Assembly: GCA_034190875.2 (NCBI GenBank)
Contig: CM067350.1
Location: 81,142,408 to 81,206,407 of the forward strand
Length of the DNA: 64,000 nucleotides
Direction: 5' to 3'
Origin: Urechis unicinctus
Lineage: Eukaryota; Annelida; Polychaeta; Xenopneusta; Urechidae
In this document: positions 54,391 through 64,000 of the stretch, one piece after another
How positions within the stretch are numbered: position 1 is the stretch's first letter
Layout of the letters: every line of letters starts with the position of its first letter
The notes under the pieces: generated by a model
Told to the model about the DNA's origin: nothing
The model's input: only the letters and a program-made list of their open reading frames with translations
Databases searched by the model: none
Made by a program: the position numbers and the translations under genes

Positions 54391-54469
54391 TAGAGAGTGG
54401 CAGTACGAGCGCAGTTTCCAAATGGACGCACAAACAGAAAATGAGCCTGCGGTACGAGCGCACTTCCAC

Positions 54470-55405
54470 TTCCTATACTACAGTGTCAGCCAGCCCTTCC
54501 AGCCGATCTTCTCCAGGGCCGCACCAGTAGTTAGTCACCATAGAGGTCATCAAGTGAGAAATATCTGCAACCGTCGCTGTAAGTTCCATTTTTTTTTTCA
54601 CCCGTTTGAGGTCCTTCATGAACTGAGACACCTTAGGTTTGTTCTTCTCAATAAAGGCGGGATCTGGGAGAATTGTTGTCACTCTCATCAAAAAGAGTTT
54701 CCAGCAGAAGAAAGCTCCAGTCTTTCTGGAATCTTTGTCGGCCTGCCCATTCAGATGCCGTGGTGATTCAGATAGCAGTGGAGGATGGTGTCAAACTTAC
54801 CGTTTGCGGCATAGTCCCCCTCATCATCTATGTCTTGGATGGTTGTGTACCCCCAAGCGACCGTCTCCTTGTACTTCTTCCTGTCCTTTTGGTGGTACTC
54901 CAAGTTGTACGCTCCAACCCTTCCCAGGTCCTCGTAGGCGCACACCTGGAAAACACAGTCAACAAACAACCCGATGGTCGCGGGCGGACTGTGGTGAAGC
55001 CCAAGCAGAATCTGAGATTTGTACTGGGGTGGGATAATCCTCCCAGGGATACGGGTGTAAGGACACTTTATTTCGAGCAGCGCAATCTCCTCCTGACTTG
55101 GATCCCCAACAGGACAGAGGAGGTCACCACCAGACTGGACCGGAAGACACAAAATCCGTCTGGGGAGTAAGCCGTGTTCTCCACCGTGGTGGAGGTAAAT
55201 GCTGTTCCCGTAAACATTTGTGTTGTATCTGCTCTCAATGACTGCAATTTCAACCTCCTTGAAGACCTGGCCCAGAGGCAGGCGACGTTCGTGTGGCCGC
55301 CCTTGTTGCTAGTTTTCTCGGTCAGCTTCTTATTATAGCTTCCACTGAATTGTCATTTGTCTGATCCCGTCATGCGAGATACAGAACGACTTAATCACTT
55401 GTTCC
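54470..55405 (-). pseudogene. YqaJ-like viral recombinase/exonuclease, degraded
   Basis: Lambda-exonuclease/YqaJ-type nucleases resect DNA ends for recombination. The diagnostic pieces are AYSPDGFCVF (catalytic Asp in SPDG, about 55,165) and EEIALLEIKCPYTRIPG (catalytic E-x-K, about 55,055), followed by PPQYKSQILLGLHH, then VDCVFQVCAYEDLGRVGAYN. The frame shifts around 55,145 between these two parts, and stops occur near 55,335 and 54,750. A further part continues to about 54,473. It lies beside copy 2 on the same strand as the small-protein gene; copy 1 has no counterpart, so it may be copy-2-specific cargo or an adjacent element. Confidence 0.7.
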
Positions 55406-55513
55406 ATTACCAAGCTATACCTTATACTTTCCACTGTTTAAATAGATCGGTACAGACCATAGATGTCTGCGCACACTGGGTTTATTCTATGTATTGAAGC
55501 GGGTCAATATCAT

Positions 55514-56090
55514 TCAAAGTCCGCTCAATGGTAAAGAAGCACCCAATTTTAGACTGATACCTCCCAACGCTTCGTATTTTCCACGATGGATCAGCGCGTT
55601 TTTTTCATCAATTGAAACAGTCTGGTGTGCTTTTACAGATCTGGCCTTAATTTCGCCCTTCATTTGGGTATATTTTGTGACCTCAGCTAAAACGAGTTTA
55701 AACTCATGATCCGAGATATTACCATCTTCAAGTGCTGTCAATACAATGTCAGCAATAGTATTCATTTTGCTCTGCGCTAGAATGCGGATCTGATCATGTT
55801 TTTTCACCTTGATGGTCAGCCGGCGACTGACGAATTTTCCAGCGATTCCAATTAGCCCACAAGCAGCTCCAGTAGCAACTATTGTAGACATTATACCTAC
55901 ACCACGTGCGCCAAGACACATACCAACAGCAACTAAAGCAGTGTTTACTGCGTCCACCGATATTTTTTGTACATAGCACCATATTTTTCCAATTTCTTTC
56001 TCAAGGTATTGCTTCTTGAAGGTGATCTCATTCAACCGATAGGATTGGCCTGGATTCTCTCGTGAGATGGCCCCATCACCAAACGACCAC
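55514..56090 (-). CDS. Small Polinton protein, 173 codons or more, possible membrane segment
   Basis: From MNEITFKKQYLEKEIGKIWC the frame runs uninterrupted. It has a hydrophobic glycine/alanine-rich middle (GVGIMSTIVATGAACGLIGI), then a basic stretch and a regular helical part (SKMNTIADIVLTALEDGNIS, then ISDHEFKLVLAEVTKYTQMK). In-frame codons extend upstream into the fibre region (GYEWSFGD), which looks like fusion after a deletion. Such proteins recur beside invertebrate Polintons with unknown function. Only a stub exists in copy 1. Confidence 0.6.
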
Positions 56091-56410
56091 TCATATCCTG
56101 TGCGAAGAGCGCCACTTGCTTCTGCCCAAATAGTAATGAGGGGTTTCGTGTTTTCAGCTACGTGTTGTCTCAGGTCCCTGCGCTGCTATCTATGTCTGTC
56201 ATCAACATACTTTATTAACAGCATCGTTTGGCGAAATTCGGTCTCCCAGCGGAACGATTTTATTATCTCCCATTTCAAGGTCTCCAGTTATAGTACCGCC
56301 ACCTTTATCCATTTTTTTGTGTGTCTACATAGGTCTTTGTTGTATATTCGGAGAGGTCGGCGCCCTGATCCGTTTTCTGTTGAGTTCCATAAATACATGC
56401 TTTTATTGAC
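56091..56410 (-). pseudogene. Fibre-like protein shaft, copy 2, head missing
   Basis: The start region SMYLWNSTENGSGRRPLRIY is followed in another frame by GDLEMGDNKIVPLGDRISPN, the tail-fibre shaft motif also seen in copy 1. Stops follow near 56,205. The sequence then joins directly to the small-protein gene, without the beta-rich head that copy 1 has at 48,420-48,678. Confidence 0.6.
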
Positions 56411-57166
56411 ATTATGTAATTGAAGAACAACACCAATAGGAAGGTCGTTATTGTTCAATAGACGTCCTTTATTATCCCTTATCTGAACCTTCAACTCATT
56501 CACAGCTCCGACAGTAACACGTTTTGACACACAGGATTGTGTGTGTGTTTATAATATCACCAAAAGAGCCCTCATGGCCCACAACTTCAAGAAGTGTAGT
56601 GGGCGCACCATCAAGCAGGTTGTGCGTGGTACTGACTTGATCGAGGTGAACATAAAGTGGGTTATAGACCCGAAAGTTGACGGACCAGGGGCCATCGTAA
56701 CGACCTGAAGGAATCCATCCTCCAACCAGAGTTGGCTTATCAAGACCCAACATTTTAAACACACCGTCGCCACATTGTATAGCCCAATCATCAGGAATTG
56801 AGATGGTGATAGTCCCATCATGAGCATTATTATACAAAGTAAGCCCTAGAGCTGTAAATTCATCCTGCAGAAGTTTGAAGTTCCATAGGCCAGGGGGAAA
56901 AACGACACCTTTTTCTTTTCCTGTAGAAATTTGCCCCCGCTCTAAGGGACACATATGATTCAGTGTTATACCAACCCACAGTATACGTGATTGACCTAAG
57001 ACCTACGCAAAGATCACATGCACTATTGTCAATAGGATTTTGCAGGGACACAGCGTTGCCGCTTTGAACATTAGACAGAGTGTGATACATAGCACTATGG
57101 ATAAACAAGCCTTTATATTCAATACGAATAAAACGTACAAAAACCGGGGCGGTCTACCCACTTCAT
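56410..57166 (-). pseudogene. Polinton virion protein, penton/fibre-type candidate, copy 2
   Basis: The start is near MKWVDRPG at 57166. It has MYHTLSNVQSGNAVSLQNPI, LCVGLRSITYTVGWYNTESY, GLWNFKLLQDEFTALGLTLY, PDDWAIQCGDGVFKMLGLDK and LYVHLDQVSTTHNLLDGAPT, ending in VNELKVQIRDNKGRLLNNND. It is more complete than copy 1 (both lost segments are present) but is frameshifted near 57,125, 56,940 and 56,560. Confidence 0.62.
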
Positions 57167-57279
57167 ATTGATCCTGAGGATCTGACACACCTTCTCATCC
57201 AGGTTAAGGCAGGTAAAATTACAGATGCGTTTGGAGTGGAGTTCTCCAACCTGTTTGATAAATATTGGTGCCAAACATA

Positions 57280-58400
57280 AGTGACGACAGCCTTGTAGTT
57301 GGCTGGAGAACCAACCACATGCAATACTGGCAGAACCAGGTAAACTTTGTTGTATGGTGTGCAACATGCGGCTGCTGAGTTTCCTGCCCTGGACCACCTC
57401 AAATCTGACTCCCCAGCACTAAGTAACTCTACAGGTTCCACGTCTACCACACAATCCGGAGACTTTTTGATGAAATGAGAATAGCACTGCTGGATGACGC
57501 CACATGGTCGGCCTCCAACAACACCTTTGACAAGAGAATCTACCACCGGCTCTGCCACGAGTTTGGGGTTGTTGACGAAAACAGCGACTGGAGGATAAAG
57601 GGTGGTAACCAAGGCCTAGGGCGGATCTACTTCACCGACCCTGAAACACACGATGTACGGGTGATCACTCATTATGGAAACATCCACCTGTACGAATCCG
57701 TTTGGCAAACCTTTGAGAAATTAACTAACGGCTTTGTTTTCCAGGGTGGCAAGCTACATATTGATTTTATAAAGCAAGACCAGGATGGAGCAAACACTGC
57801 CTGGAGTACTAACATCCTGGAAAAATCAGCAGGGTTCACCGCCCCAGGTATCACACCGATCAACGACAGCATTCGGACTTATGTCTGGGCCATTATTTAG
57901 GCTCAGAGATACTAGGTGTTGGCACGTCCTTTGATGCTCAAATGCAATTTCAGGCCAACGTTGAGGATGCCATCAACTCCCCAGTTGACATTCCGTCATC
58001 TATCTGCCGGTATTAGAACGTCCTCCAGAAAGCTTCCTCAAAGGTTGATTATGTGTTTGGAGCGGGCCTGTACATGGCTCCGTCTGATATGAGCCTCGCC
58101 ATTGGAGATGTTGCTGGGTACACACAATCTGATTACTATCGCAACTGTAGAACATCAGATCGGCAGCAATACTGATGTTAACTCGGTTCCGGTGGTTCCA
58201 GATAGAAGCTTTGCTTTGAGCCAGATACAGATATGGGAGTCCCCTCTTCAGGCGTTCCATGCGGCGTGGCCGAGATGGGGTCTACGTGGGGTGCACGAGG
58301 ATGAGAAAACCGCTCTTATTGTAGGTGGGAATCGCTATAGGCTTAGCTGTGCTTTGGTTTTCTACGTAGTAGGTCACGGAGTATCAGGAGGATAACTCCC
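57280..58400 (+). pseudogene. Polinton structural protein, candidate minor capsid (penton-type), copy 2
   Basis: It begins near SDDSLVVGWRTNHMQYWQNQ. The main open part 57475-57900 holds DKRIYHRLCHEFGVVDENSD, GGKLHIDFIKQDQDGANT and ITPINDSIRTYVWAII. After a TAG at 57,898 the rest continues in other frames (ITIATVEHQIGSNTDVNSVP), with the C-terminal membrane-type segment near 58,310-58,370. Same family as 46,235-47,330. Confidence 0.62.
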
Positions 58401-59658
58401 CCCACCACCACAGCTGCAGCCCACACATGTTCTGCCATCCAACCAGCCACCTTTGCAGCTGACTAAAGCAGCCATGATACGATGGAGCCAATGATTCCTG
58501 GAAGGGCAGCTGCTGCCTTACTGGCTAGGCCCTTCAGGACGTTTGCCAAGGAGTTCAGCTGTTTTTTTCCATTATCCATTCCTTATCAGCTGGCGTTGGT
58601 GTTGGTGCAGGGGTTGCACTAGTGCTCCCTCCACCCGTCAAAGCAACTACCAGGGTCGAGATTGCCAATCCAATTGCAGTGAGGATGGAGGCGTTTGTTA
58701 TGCCCTGCTCCCGGAACAGGGTGCGTACACGCTCAGCTAGCGTTGTGTCCTCGTTAAGAAGTCTATTGATCGCTTCCCTGATGTGGTTAATTTGGGTTTG
58801 CAGACTTTCACGGTTTACACAGGCAGCCTCAACACAGACACGCTGCAGGTCCTGCAGCTCTGCAAGCTCATTTGCTTGGAATCTCCATGCTCGACTATCA
58901 CCCCTCCCTTCATCCTCCAGGCTTGCTATTTTAGCTTCCCAATGTTTTATATCCCTTTCTATCTCAATTATCTAGCTAGGTTATTGATCAGCTCACTCCT
59001 TTGGGTCTGCATAGCCTTGTCAAGCCCCATAAGCTCTCTGAGTGGTAGTTCGTTGTCTGTTTGTGTACCTAGGTCTTCTATTGCGTTATGAACGTCCTCT
59101 ATGAAGCTTGTTTGTTCCACACCACCTTGCTCTGTCATGGCTTCGGGGCTGCTCATTTCTAACTTCTCTGGAAGTGCAGCTTCTGCTTTAGCAGCATCTT
59201 GGTCAACGACTTGTAGGGCTTTTGCTGCCTTTGTGGATAGTTCAGTGTTCACTCCAAGAGCCCAAGCAAGCTGTATACCACCGTACTTTTCTATACTACT
59301 AGGAGAGAGGAAAGTTGTTGGGATTGTTCTATCATGTCAGAAGCTTCCATTCTCGGCCCCATTTAACCCAAAGGTCACCTCCTTTAGACGATCTAAACTC
59401 CAGAGGGGCCTGCAGCCCATGACTAGACACTGCCTTCTTCCACCTTGTAACTAAGACTTTTGTTTCTTCTTGGGATCCCACCTGATCTTCTGTTAACCCC
59501 GCAGTCATTTCAGTAATAGCCCATGGTGGACTAGTCGTACTCGAATTATCTAAAGCTTCGTCAATGAGGTTAGTCTCCTCATCATCAAAGTTAGTCTCAT
59601 TCCTCTCCCCTCCCATAGCTCCCTCATCAACAGGGTCGTCAAATGCTAGGTTATCAAA
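58385..59658 (-). pseudogene. Polinton coiled-coil membrane protein, copy 2
   Basis: It starts MEFDNLAFDDPVDEGAMGGE at 59658, then SSTTSPPWAITEMTAGLTED, VTRWKKAVSSHGLQAPLEFR, then after a break LSTKAAKALQVVDQDAAKAE and LDKAMQTQRSELINNLAR. The coiled coil, membrane helix and tail continue in other frames towards 58,390. Copy 2 keeps a segment (about 59,405-59,480) missing from copy 1. Stops and shifts occur near 59,335 and 58,970, among others. Confidence 0.65.
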
Positions 59659-59701
59659 CTCCGTGTCTGTGTGTTAAAGATATTGTTATTAAGCATTTAA
59701 C
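59659..59701. promoter_or_regulatory. Divergent intergenic gap between capsid and coiled-coil genes
   Basis: Only about 43 bp separate the start codons of the two divergent genes. The equivalent gap in copy 1 is 44,976-45,015 (40 bp). It must hold both promoters if each gene has its own; the AT-rich core (ttattaagcatttaac) is the only visible feature. Confidence 0.4.
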
Positions 59702-60960
59702 ATGTCGAGTACTTACGGACGCAAAACTAAACCCACACCGCCGGATACGCGAACCCCTCGGGGTAAGGGGCGTGCAGCAGTCTGTAGTCGTTACAAACAA
59801 TCCATGCACTATTGACCAGAACCAACAACTGCTGGTTCGCTTCCCCAATCTAGACGCAGACGGCGTCATTGTTCCAGGGACAGCAAGGCTGGCCTTTACA
59901 ATCACGCTGACCTCGGCTGATGTTAACCGCAGTTTTGTGCAAAACCTGGGCTGCGCCGTGGTCAAGAAAATGACAATCCAGATTTCTGGCAATGAGGTCA
60001 TGTCTATTGATGACAGCGATGTGTACCACTGTTACCACGACTTGTGGCAGACTGCACAGGAGAGACAGGGCCTCCAGTACCAGGACATTGACACATCAGA
60101 TGACAGAAACACAACTAAGATACAAGTGGGGGCAGGAGACAAGGTTGAGACCGAGGTAGAGGACAAGGCCGTAGCCTATGTGTATGGTAATAGGTTCTAC
60201 GTTCCGCTTGACTTTGAACTCCTCGAGAGTGACATGCCATTCTACCCGAGTGCGCTTAATGACAGATTGGAATACGAGCTCACGTTCAACGACTACAACC
60301 GCGTAATTCACGCAATAGGCGACACCGCTGCAAGCTATAAAATTGATGGCATCTCGCTGAAGTATGACATGGTTACCCAACCAGAGTTGGCCCGTATGAT
60401 ATGCACACCTACACAGGTCGACTCTCGATTCTGTATGACCGTGTGCTTCGTCACAGGAAGCTTTTATACAATAAAAGAGATACACTGCGGAACATCAATC
60501 TGAACGTGCCTGCTCGCAGCATGAAGGGCATTCTACTGCTCTTTGAAGACCCATCCAACGCCTCATTCGCCAGGAAGAGTCGTTCTACAACCCAAAGATT
60601 ACAAAAGTTGAGGTGACCATTGAGGGCATCCCCAACCAACTCTATGCCCAAGGCATGCGTGGCTACCAGCAGTGGGACGAGGTGGAGAAAGCCTTTGCAG
60701 CAACGAGTAAACGAGACCCCAGTGTAGCAATAGCTGCAAAAGACTTGACGTTGTCGTACGTGTCGCTAGGAGAGCAAGTATGCTCTGAGGCTCGACTTAA
60801 GGACGAGTGATGACGACCACCTGCACGATAGTGGCAGGGCCGTGGAGGATGCGTCTGAGGGTATCACCATACAGATCACAAAAAAAGCAGAGGCGGCCGT
60901 TGCATTGAACGTATTTATGTATATTGTACGGATGCACAGCTTAACGTTAAAGATGGCAGG
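59702..60960 (+). pseudogene. Polinton major capsid protein, copy 2
   Basis: The start is MSSTYGRKTK at 59702, shifted soon after. The main frame to 60,503 holds NPHRRIREPLGVRGVQQSVV, LLVRFPNLDADGVIVPGTAR, NRFYVPLDFELLESDMPFYP and IDGISLKYDMVTQPELARMI. Then shifted frames follow: ILYDRVLRHRKLLYNKRDTL, VPARSMKGILLLFEDPSNAS, IEGIPNQLYAQGMRGYQQWD and the C-terminal ITKKAEAAVALNVFMYIVRM. Shifts lie near 59,735, 60,400, 60,590 and 60,780. The last part is in frame with the ATPase start with no stop between. Confidence 0.85.
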
Positions 60961-61613
60961 TTCTGCAGCGCAGTCTTCTAACATTTTTGCCTTCAGAAAT
61001 AAGTTTACATATCCAGATGGTCGCAGTTTGGCTATTGTTTGTGGGCAGACAGGATGCGGGAAAACCGTATTCATCCTCGACCTACTTGAGGGGCCCTTCT
61101 TCGGCGCCTTTGAACATATTGTTATCCGCTGCCCCACCATACTTTTCAACGAGGCCTATCAGTCGCGGTCATGGGTGTGGGTTGATTCAGAGGTCTACGT
61201 CATTGATCCAGGGGAGCGGCTCCATGACCACTTGAGGGCTTTCTACTATTGTTTTAAGGGCGAGCCAACCCTGTACATTATTGATGACTGTTCGGCAACA
61301 AAGGCCCAAACCAAGAAGAGAGACATGCTATCCGAACTGGCTTTTAGTGGCCGCCATACGCAGCAAAGTGTCTGGGTCCTCACCCAAAAGTACAACCCTG
61401 TGCTGAAGAACTTACGTGACCAGACTCGATGGATGGTGCTCTTTCACACCAAGGACCGTGACTCGTTTGAAGACATTTGAAGACATCTTACGTGAAAATG
61501 ATGTAATTCCAACAAAGGAGGAACGTGCCACAGTACGCCAACTACTAGCAAAGACCAAGCACGCAAAACTGCTGCTGAAGACTGATCAAACTACTGCATA
61601 TGCTGTCAATTGA
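60953..61613 (+). pseudogene. Polinton packaging ATPase (A32/FtsK-HerA type), copy 2
   Basis: The start MAGSAAQSSNIFAFRNKF is followed by Walker A GQTGCGKT (about 61,050), Walker B TLYIIDDCSA (about 61,275) and SGRHTQQSVWVLTQKYNPVL. The core is uninterrupted from the capsid tail to TGA at 61,478-61,480, after SFEDI. The conserved tail (ENDVIPTKEERATVRQLLAK) follows in another frame to 61,613. The tail break sits at the same gaagac duplication as in copy 1. Otherwise this is the best-preserved gene in the pair. Confidence 0.85.
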
Positions 61614-62118
61614 AGTGATACTGGCCTTGATAGCAGCCGCTGCCTCAGTAACCAATTTAGGTTTCTTCATCTGGGTAGCGGTGCAGTATTTTAAAGCTCG
61701 AAGGCGTATACGTTTATTCATTGATCCTGATACCATTATTGATAAACTCCTTGAACAGGACACGACTAACTTAGTGGAGACAAAGTCTGGGGGAGGGGAA
61801 CCTAGTTGCACCGGAAATGTAGATATGTCTTCTAAGAGAGATAGGCTTGCTGCCATCATAGCCGGTGGTCAGGCCCGTCAGTACCTTGGTTTGGAGCGCC
61901 TTACAATTGACCAGTTTGAATCAATGTCTGATGAAGAGATCATAAAGTTGTATGTGAGATACGAGGCTCGGCTAGGCGCTAGCATGACGCGCACTCTGGG
62001 TCAAACAGTGCTACAGCTATACTCAGGTATTGCTTGTATGTTTCTACTTATCCCACCAGAACACCATCCAAAGCTAATTACAGACCTCGAGACTGACTGT
62101 TTGTTGGACACGCGCTAA
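61600..62118 (+). CDS. Two small Polinton proteins in one reading frame, copy 2
   Basis: The first part starts MLSIEVILALIAAAASVTNL (membrane helix, overlapping the ATPase end) and continues FKARRRIRLFIDPDTIID. A second part begins at an internal ATG (61,826) with SSKRDRLAAIIAGGQARQYL and holds LYVRYEARLGASMTRTLGQT, then LLIPPEHHPKLITDLETD. No stop separates them, so they are either a natural fusion or adjacent genes fused by loss of a stop. Near 62,100 the frame shifts; the expected C-terminal part (CELYHRYGMFLAPL) continues in another frame to about 62,270. Function unknown. Copy 1 lacks the second part. Confidence 0.6.
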   Translation: MLSIEVILALIAAAASVTNLGFFIWVAVQYFKARRRIRLFIDPDTIIDKLLEQDTTNLVETKSGGGEPSCTGNVDMSSKRDRLAAIIAGGQARQYLGLERLTIDQFESMSDEEIIKLYVRYEARLGASMTRTLGQTVLQLYSGIACMFLLIPPEHHPKLITDLETDCLLDTR

Positions 62119-62289
62119 GCACTGCTACTTGTGAGCTATATCATCGCTATGGTATGTTTTTAGCTCCATTAATCGCGACTTTAACAACAGTTAAGCACTG
62201 TCAATTTGGAAAAACAAACACCGAATCAACAGGGGCTGGTGGTGAGGAAGACACCACTTCCTCGCTATAGTATGTTTTTATCTCTGCTA

Positions 62290-64000
62290 TAGCATGTGAA
62301 AAACTGGGCCGTGACTCTGTCCGTGATCACTGCCATATAACAGGCTTGTACAGAGTCCCAAGACAACACCCATCCCTGTGGTGTTCCATAACCTGCAGGG
62401 CTATGACTCCCATCTCTTGATGCAGGGTATAAGCAAAGTGGAGGGGAACATCAACTGTATCCCCAACAACATGGAGAAATATGTTTCCCTTTCGCTTGGA
62501 CAGTTGCGCTTCATTGACAGCGCACAGTTCCTCCTGGCCTCGCTTGATAAGCTGGTGTCTGCTAACAACCCAGACGCCTTTGCTGTGACGGCGGAATATG
62601 AGCCAGACCAGATGAAGCGGCGGTTGTTGTTGCGCAAGGGAGTCTTCCCCTATGAGTTCATGGACAGTTGGGATAAGTTTGATTTCCCTCTGCCGCCAAT
62701 CCAGCAGTTCTACAGCAAGCTCTCTGTGGAGGGTATATCTGCTGTAGGCTATGCCCATGCACAGAAGGTCTGGAGCGTGTTCGGGGTGTAAGAACATGGA
62801 TGACGACCATGACCATTACCTGCGGACAGATGTAACGCTCTTGGCAGATGTGTTTGAGGTGTTCCGCAAGACCTGTCTTTAGCAGTACGGTTTTATCTGG
62901 CCCACTACTATACCAGCCCTGGTTTTTCATGGGATGCTTTGCTTAAGAGCACAGGCGTGGCACTGGAACTACTCACTGACTATGACAAGCACCTGTTCAT
63001 TGAGAAAGGTCTACGGGGGTGGTATAAGCTTGGTGTCGCACCGCCACGCTAAGGCCAATAACCGTGGATGACTTTGACCAGGATAAACCAATGAGCTACA
63101 TCCAGTACCTTGATGCTAAACATTTGTATTGATGGGCTATGAGTCAGCCTTTGCCAACTGCGGGCATTGAGTGGGTGGCTCGGCCAGAGGATCTACAGAT
63201 ACAGGACCACCCAGATGATTCTGAAACTGGATACATACTTGACTTGGAGTATCCTACTGCACTTCATGACGAGCACAACGACTACCCGCTGGCTCCGGAG
63301 CGGCTTCTTGTAGAGAACGACTGGTTGTCAGACTATCAGAAAAACCTCCTGGGCGAGTTGGGTGGCACCTTGGGTGAGGTTGAAAAGCTGGTGCCAAACC
63401 TGCGGAATAAGGACAAGTATGTGGTGCACTACAGGAACCTCAAGCTGTATCTGTATTTGGGGATGAGACTTACCAAGATTCATCGTGCACTTGTCTTTGA
63501 TCAGAGCCCCTGGATGGAGCCTTACATTCGGAAGAATACAGAGCTGCGTAAGGTGGACACCTGCGATTTTGAGAAGGACCTCTATAAGCTGATGAATAAC
63601 TATGGAGAACCTCCGGAGGCGGGTTGATGTCAAAATTGTTCGCTAAAAGGAAAAAGAAATAATGCGTAGGCTTATCGCCAGTCCCTCCTACACGCGTCAT
63701 CAGGTGTTTGATGATGACCTGGCCGCTCTGCACATGCACAAGACACCTTGTACTGAACCACCCGGTGTATGTGGGTATGTGTATACTCGACCTCTCCAAG
63801 CACCTGATGTACGACTTTTATTACAATACCATGAAGCCCAGATACGGCAAAACCTTGGCCTGTTGTACACGGATACGGATTCGCTGCTTATGGAGATACG
63901 CACGCCTGACGTGTATGCTGATATGAAGGAAGATGGACATCTCTTTGACACTAGCAACTATCACCTGTACAGCAATGGAAACGAGAAGGTTTTGGTGAAG
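62290..64000 (+). pseudogene. polB: Polinton DNA polymerase B, copy 2, N-terminus deleted, runs off the window
   Basis: It begins abruptly at CEKLGRDSVRDHCHITG (about 62,300), inside the Cys/His cluster, so the N-terminal third including YADFEAL is missing. It continues with VFHNLQGYDSHLLMQG, FIDSAQFLLASLDKL, YLRTDVTLLADVFEVF (about 62,818), motif A with LDAKHLY followed by TGA (about 63,110-63,136; two residues and a stop altered), motif B region FEKDLYKLMNN (about 63,570) and motif C YTDTDSLLMEI (about 63,866, intact). Frames change near 62,355, 62,790, 62,925, 63,600 and 63,745. The rest lies beyond position 64,000. Confidence 0.88.

Larger units (their letters stand above)
54390..64000. 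mobile_element. Polinton/Maverick element, copy 2, inverted relative to copy 1; runs off the window
   Basis: The gene order mirrors copy 1 in reverse: small protein, fibre, penton/fibre-type protein, penton candidate, coiled-coil membrane protein, capsid, ATPase, membrane proteins, polymerase. Integrase and the polymerase N-terminus are absent. I found no match to the copy 1 terminal repeat on its left side, so the left boundary is uncertain. The right end lies beyond the window. All larger genes are broken. Confidence 0.85.

Overview
The window is nuclear DNA of a metazoan, most likely a marine invertebrate; a mollusc or similar lophotrochozoan is a guess. The evidence is intron-containing animal genes with GT-AG junctions, very abundant tandem repeats inside introns, and degraded Polinton/Maverick elements. 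I see no bacterial operons, rRNA or CRISPR array.

Host genes, left to right: (1) LRRC42-like leucine-rich repeat gene on + (about 6.4-16.1 kb), with a possible small two-exon gene of 97 codons nested in one intron. (2) HINT1-like histidine-triad nucleotide hydrolase on - (16.81-18.63 kb), convergent with LRRC42; its three exons join in frame into 127 residues. (3) A Rab small GTPase of the Rab5/21/22/31 group on + (24.26-25.76 kb), complete except for the first coding exon, ending in a CCSS prenylation motif. (4) TATDN1-like TatD nuclease on - (26.23-33.14 kb), whose 11 exons join without a frame break into 305 residues. (5) An unrecognised gene on + with exons at 36.08-36.38, 36.57-36.68 and 52.57-52.63 kb; the intron phases agree across a 15.9-kb intron.

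The region from 36.7 kb to the end is dominated by virus-like DNA. Polinton copy 1 (36,755-49,476) lies in the large intron of gene 5 and has terminal inverted repeats of about 200 and 170 bp. On - it carries protein-primed-type DNA polymerase B, a retroviral-type integrase with chromo-like tail, small membrane proteins, an FtsK/A32-type packaging ATPase, a major capsid protein and a second structural protein. On + it carries a coiled-coil membrane protein, a capsid/fibre-type protein, a phage-tail-fibre-like protein and small accessory proteins. Polinton copy 2 (about 54.5 kb to beyond the window end) is the same element in opposite orientation. It lacks the integrase and the polymerase N-terminus, and carries a YqaJ-like exonuclease remnant at its left side. 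Both copies are broken by frameshifts, stops and deletions, so they are fossils. A 2.15-kb TA-flanked inverted-repeat transposon sits 9 bp outside copy 1, and a 279-bp transposon with a 5-bp target duplication sits inside copy 1 but not copy 2.

The left 6 kb holds a 50-bp satellite, a G/C-homopolymer-bounded inverted structure and a degenerate coding repeat that recurs near 53.5-54.4 kb. Host introns carry at least twelve minisatellites with units of about 22-43 bp, often abutting exons. A 1.1-kb (TACCC)n array lies at 19.5-20.6 kb, and a family of short perfect-ended hairpins occurs three times (18.2, 32.7 and 49.8 kb).
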